DNA of 64,000 bases from Bacteroidia bacterium (GTDB lineage: Bacteria; Bacteroidota; Bacteroidia; Bacteroidales; Paludibacteraceae): NCBI GenBank assembly GCA_009929445.1, contig SAAL01000004.1, positions 1 through 64,000 on the forward strand, in the 5' to 3' direction. Positions 62,420-64,000 of the stretch are shown piece by piece. Within the stretch, counting starts at the first letter, position 1, and each line of letters opens with the position of its first letter. The translations under genes were made by a program, and so were the position numbers. The notes under the pieces were generated by a model, which ran no database searches, was not told where the DNA came from, and worked only from the letters and a program-made list of their open reading frames with translations.

Positions 62420-64000
62420 TTTTTTTTTTTTTATAGAAGTGGTTGTTTTATCAGATACAATCTCAAAAATATAGCTTTCTGCCTGTCCCGCATCACCTGC
62501 TTCGATGCGTGTACCGGCTTTCCAGTATTTATCTCCGGCATCTCCGGCATTTCTGATAGAAAATTTTCCACCCAGTTCGGTTATCACATAGGAATTCCAG
62601 GCCGGATAATACTGATTTGTACCGAAAGCTCCCAATTCATTCACATACCTGTTGTCGACTGCATTAACGAGTTTTACACGGTCTGAAGTAGTATCCAGGG
62701 TAAAAATCCATTTTTGAGTTTTTGAGTCGGGCGTTGTTATATACGTCCTGAAAGTTGGATTGCCACCAGATCCGTTCGGGTTATTATTCGTCAGAAAATT
62801 GTCGTTAAATTTTACGTAATATGTTTCGCCAAATGTTATTACGGGATGAAGTGCCGACTCCTGTCCCACGGGTACGAATTCGAACAGGAAGTTGCCGGAG
62901 GATAGCAGATTATCGGTGCTTGGACTGATGCGTGTAGCGTTTGACTGCCAGAATTTGTCGCCAGCCGAACCGGCATTCTGTATGGCATATTTTCCACTGA
63001 AACGATGTAAGTTGTAGGTATGCCAAATAGCTTCGTAGGAGTTTACTCCGAAATTTCCCAATTCATTTACATAGCGATTGTCCTGTGTATTACGGATACT
63101 GTATCGTTCAGTAATGGGGTCGATGGTTACGGTCCACTCCTGACGTTGCGGATTGATGGAATCTCTGTCAGCCAGAAATTCAGGATTCCCGCCCGAAGCA
63201 TTTGCATTTCGGTTAGTAAGATATTTTCCGTTGTATTTAATATAGTAATTACCATTCTCAAGCAAAATAGTCGGGAAAACATCTGTCCGGTAATCGAATT
63301 TATTCCGGTAGTTGTTAATCAAACGAGCTTTCAGTTGCTTCAGGAAAGGAGCAACAACCTCATTGGCTGGTTTTGGATAAGGATTTTTAATGCTTCCCGA
63401 AAAATCTCTTGAGCGAATTTTTCCCTGCACAATTTCCAGCGAATCAGTTTTGAGGTAGTGATTTATAAAAGCAACAGAATCTTCGGCATTCAGGGCTTCG
63501 TACATATCCAACAGCAGTTTTCCCCGCTGTCCCATCAGGCTGAAAACATCCATCCAGGGCTTAATTTCTTCAATCAAATAAGGATTATTCGTAGAGGCAG
63601 TAAGTTCGTTTGTTGAATTGATAAAACGCTGGAATTGCTCAGCAAGCGCATTAATTTGTGCCGAATTATATTTACCGGCTGTAAAGTCTGTCATGAATGC
63701 ATCTGCAACAGTCTTAAATTCAGCAGATTCGCCACTACGACGCAAACCGTGAACTGTCGAGCCCAAATCAATATTGTTTTCACAGAAGATTTTAAAAGCA
63801 TCATAATTCTGCGGCATCAGGTACTTCAAACCCCTCAGCCATGAACTGTTTGAATTATACTTTGACATGTTCCAGGTATAATCGGCAATGCTGTAAAGAG
63901 CCACTTTGGAAGCCTCGGCATATTCCATCGGATTGGCCGTGAAGCCTGAGAGCTGTGATGCTATATTTATATCGTTTCCGTAGGTAGGTCCCATCAGCAG
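62390..64000 (-). CDS. GH84-like beta-N-acetylglucosaminidase, C-terminal part, cut by window edge and frameshifted at its end
   Basis: The ORF runs in from the right edge (two codons before the first Met read Leu-Leu). LLMGPTYGNDINIASQLSGFTANPMEYAEASKVALYSIADYTWNM is characteristic of the region after the catalytic barrel in GH84 enzymes, which remove beta-linked GlcNAc by substrate-assisted catalysis. The catalytic residues themselves lie outside the window. After a helical domain there are two homologous modules (residues 246-380 and 384-514 from the first Met), then SIKKKKFKRVFSCTK and a stop. The stop is caused by the A13 run; the sorting domain continues in another frame to 62203. Confidence is high for the family and moderate for the substrate. 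Confidence 0.85.
   Translation of the reverse strand: MLMGPTYGNDINIASQLSGFTANPMEYAEASKVALYSIADYTWNMSKYNSNSSWLRGLKYLMPQNYDAFKIFCENNIDLGSTVHGLRRSGESAEFKTVADAFMTDFTAGKYNSAQINALAEQFQRFINSTNELTASTNNPYLIEEIKPWMDVFSLMGQRGKLLLDMYEALNAEDSVAFINHYLKTDSLEIVQGKIRSRDFSGSIKNPYPKPANEVVAPFLKQLKARLINNYRNKFDYRTDVFPTILLENGNYYIKYNGKYLTNRNANASGGNPEFLADRDSINPQRQEWTVTIDPITERYSIRNTQDNRYVNELGNFGVNSYEAIWHTYNLHRFSGKYAIQNAGSAGDKFWQSNATRISPSTDNLLSSGNFLFEFVPVGQESALHPVITFGETYYVKFNDNFLTNNNPNGSGGNPTFRTYITTPDSKTQKWIFTLDTTSDRVKLVNAVDNRYVNELGAFGTNQYYPAWNSYVITELGGKFSIRNAGDAGDKYWKAGTRIEAGDAGQAESYIFEIVSDKTTTSIKKKKFKRVFSCTK
62420..62432. repeat. Homopolymer run of 13 (A on coding strand)
   Basis: Thirteen T on the plus strand, that is A13 on the coding strand, immediately before the sorting domain. 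A run length divisible by three joins the two frames; 13 puts a stop ten codons later. Confidence 0.95.
62453..63259 (-). repeat. Tandem duplicated module in the GH84-like protein
   Basis: Two modules of about 130 residues, encoded at 62855-63259 and 62453-62845, share YYxKxNxxxLTNxN, SGGNPxF, NRYVNELGxFG and NAGxAGDKxW. Each looks like a beta-rich carbohydrate-binding unit, perhaps ricin/beta-trefoil-like. This is a protein-level duplication, not a recent DNA repeat. Confidence 0.8.

Noticed and set aside
62300-62686. A 128-codon plus-strand ORF across the GH84 end
   Set aside because: It is antisense to the repeat module and sorting domain and contains the T13 run as poly-Phe; not a real gene.

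Overview
The window looks like chromosome of a member of the Bacteroidota, most likely order Bacteroidales. The evidence is the pair of type IX secretion (T9SS) genes sprA and porZ, an F-type ATP synthase operon that starts with the beta and epsilon subunits (atpD-atpC-x-atpB-atpE-atpF-atpH-atpA-atpG), many promoters of the Bacteroidota form TAnnTTTG (some with a TTG-type -33 box 19-20 bases upstream), and Bacteroidota families such as DUF5687, DUF3467, DUF3943 and the split LysO transporter. A family such as Dysgonomonadaceae or Paludibacteraceae is only a guess. I see no phage, insertion sequence, CRISPR array or rRNA.

Layout. 0.3-8.4 kb (minus): ruvA-sprA, the T9SS outer-membrane translocon. 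8.7-15.7 kb: a DUF3943 protein, adenine deaminase, a decayed stretch with a probable pseudogene, an OsmC protein, an orphan phosphate butyryl/acetyltransferase, a DUF3467 protein and a ketopantoate reductase. 15.7-25.1 kb: a large outer-membrane beta-barrel protein, an exported Fe/Mn superoxide dismutase, a multidomain GH31 enzyme with dockerin-like and cohesin-like modules, and a K+/H+ antiporter. 25.3-33 kb: tRNA-Phe, typA/bipA, a small porin-like protein, a LysO-type transporter half, rdgB, porZ and a glycosyltransferase. 33-41.3 kb: folE with a SPOR protein, ispD-acyltransferase-recG, ndk with an M23/LysM endopeptidase, and ahcY. 41.4-49.6 kb (minus): an ABC ATPase with its DUF5687 permease, a small protein, an M16 peptidase, a DUF2975/HTH pair, a gamma-carbonic-anhydrase-like protein and ssb. 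49.7-58 kb (plus): nagB and the complete ATP synthase operon. 58-64 kb (minus): a GH84-like gene cut by the window edge, followed by a LacZ-type GH2 gene.

How the genes fit together. Most of the window is housekeeping. The accessory part is surface glycan use and protein export. SprA is the T9SS channel, and PorZ belongs to the surface complex that processes T9SS cargo. The GH84-like enzyme at the right edge is a probable T9SS cargo, because a recognisable T9SS sorting domain lies just after its stop codon in another frame. The two frames are separated only by a run of 13 A on the coding strand; removing one A fuses them. This is the most interesting signal here: a possible on/off or leaky switch for surface export of a glycosidase, unless it is a sequencing error.

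Other points of interest are the GH31 enzyme that carries both a dockerin-like and a cohesin-like module, a dispersed palindrome CCCGATAGCTATCGGG in three intergenic sites, repeat-like sequences between atp genes, and well-formed bidirectional terminators between most convergent gene pairs.
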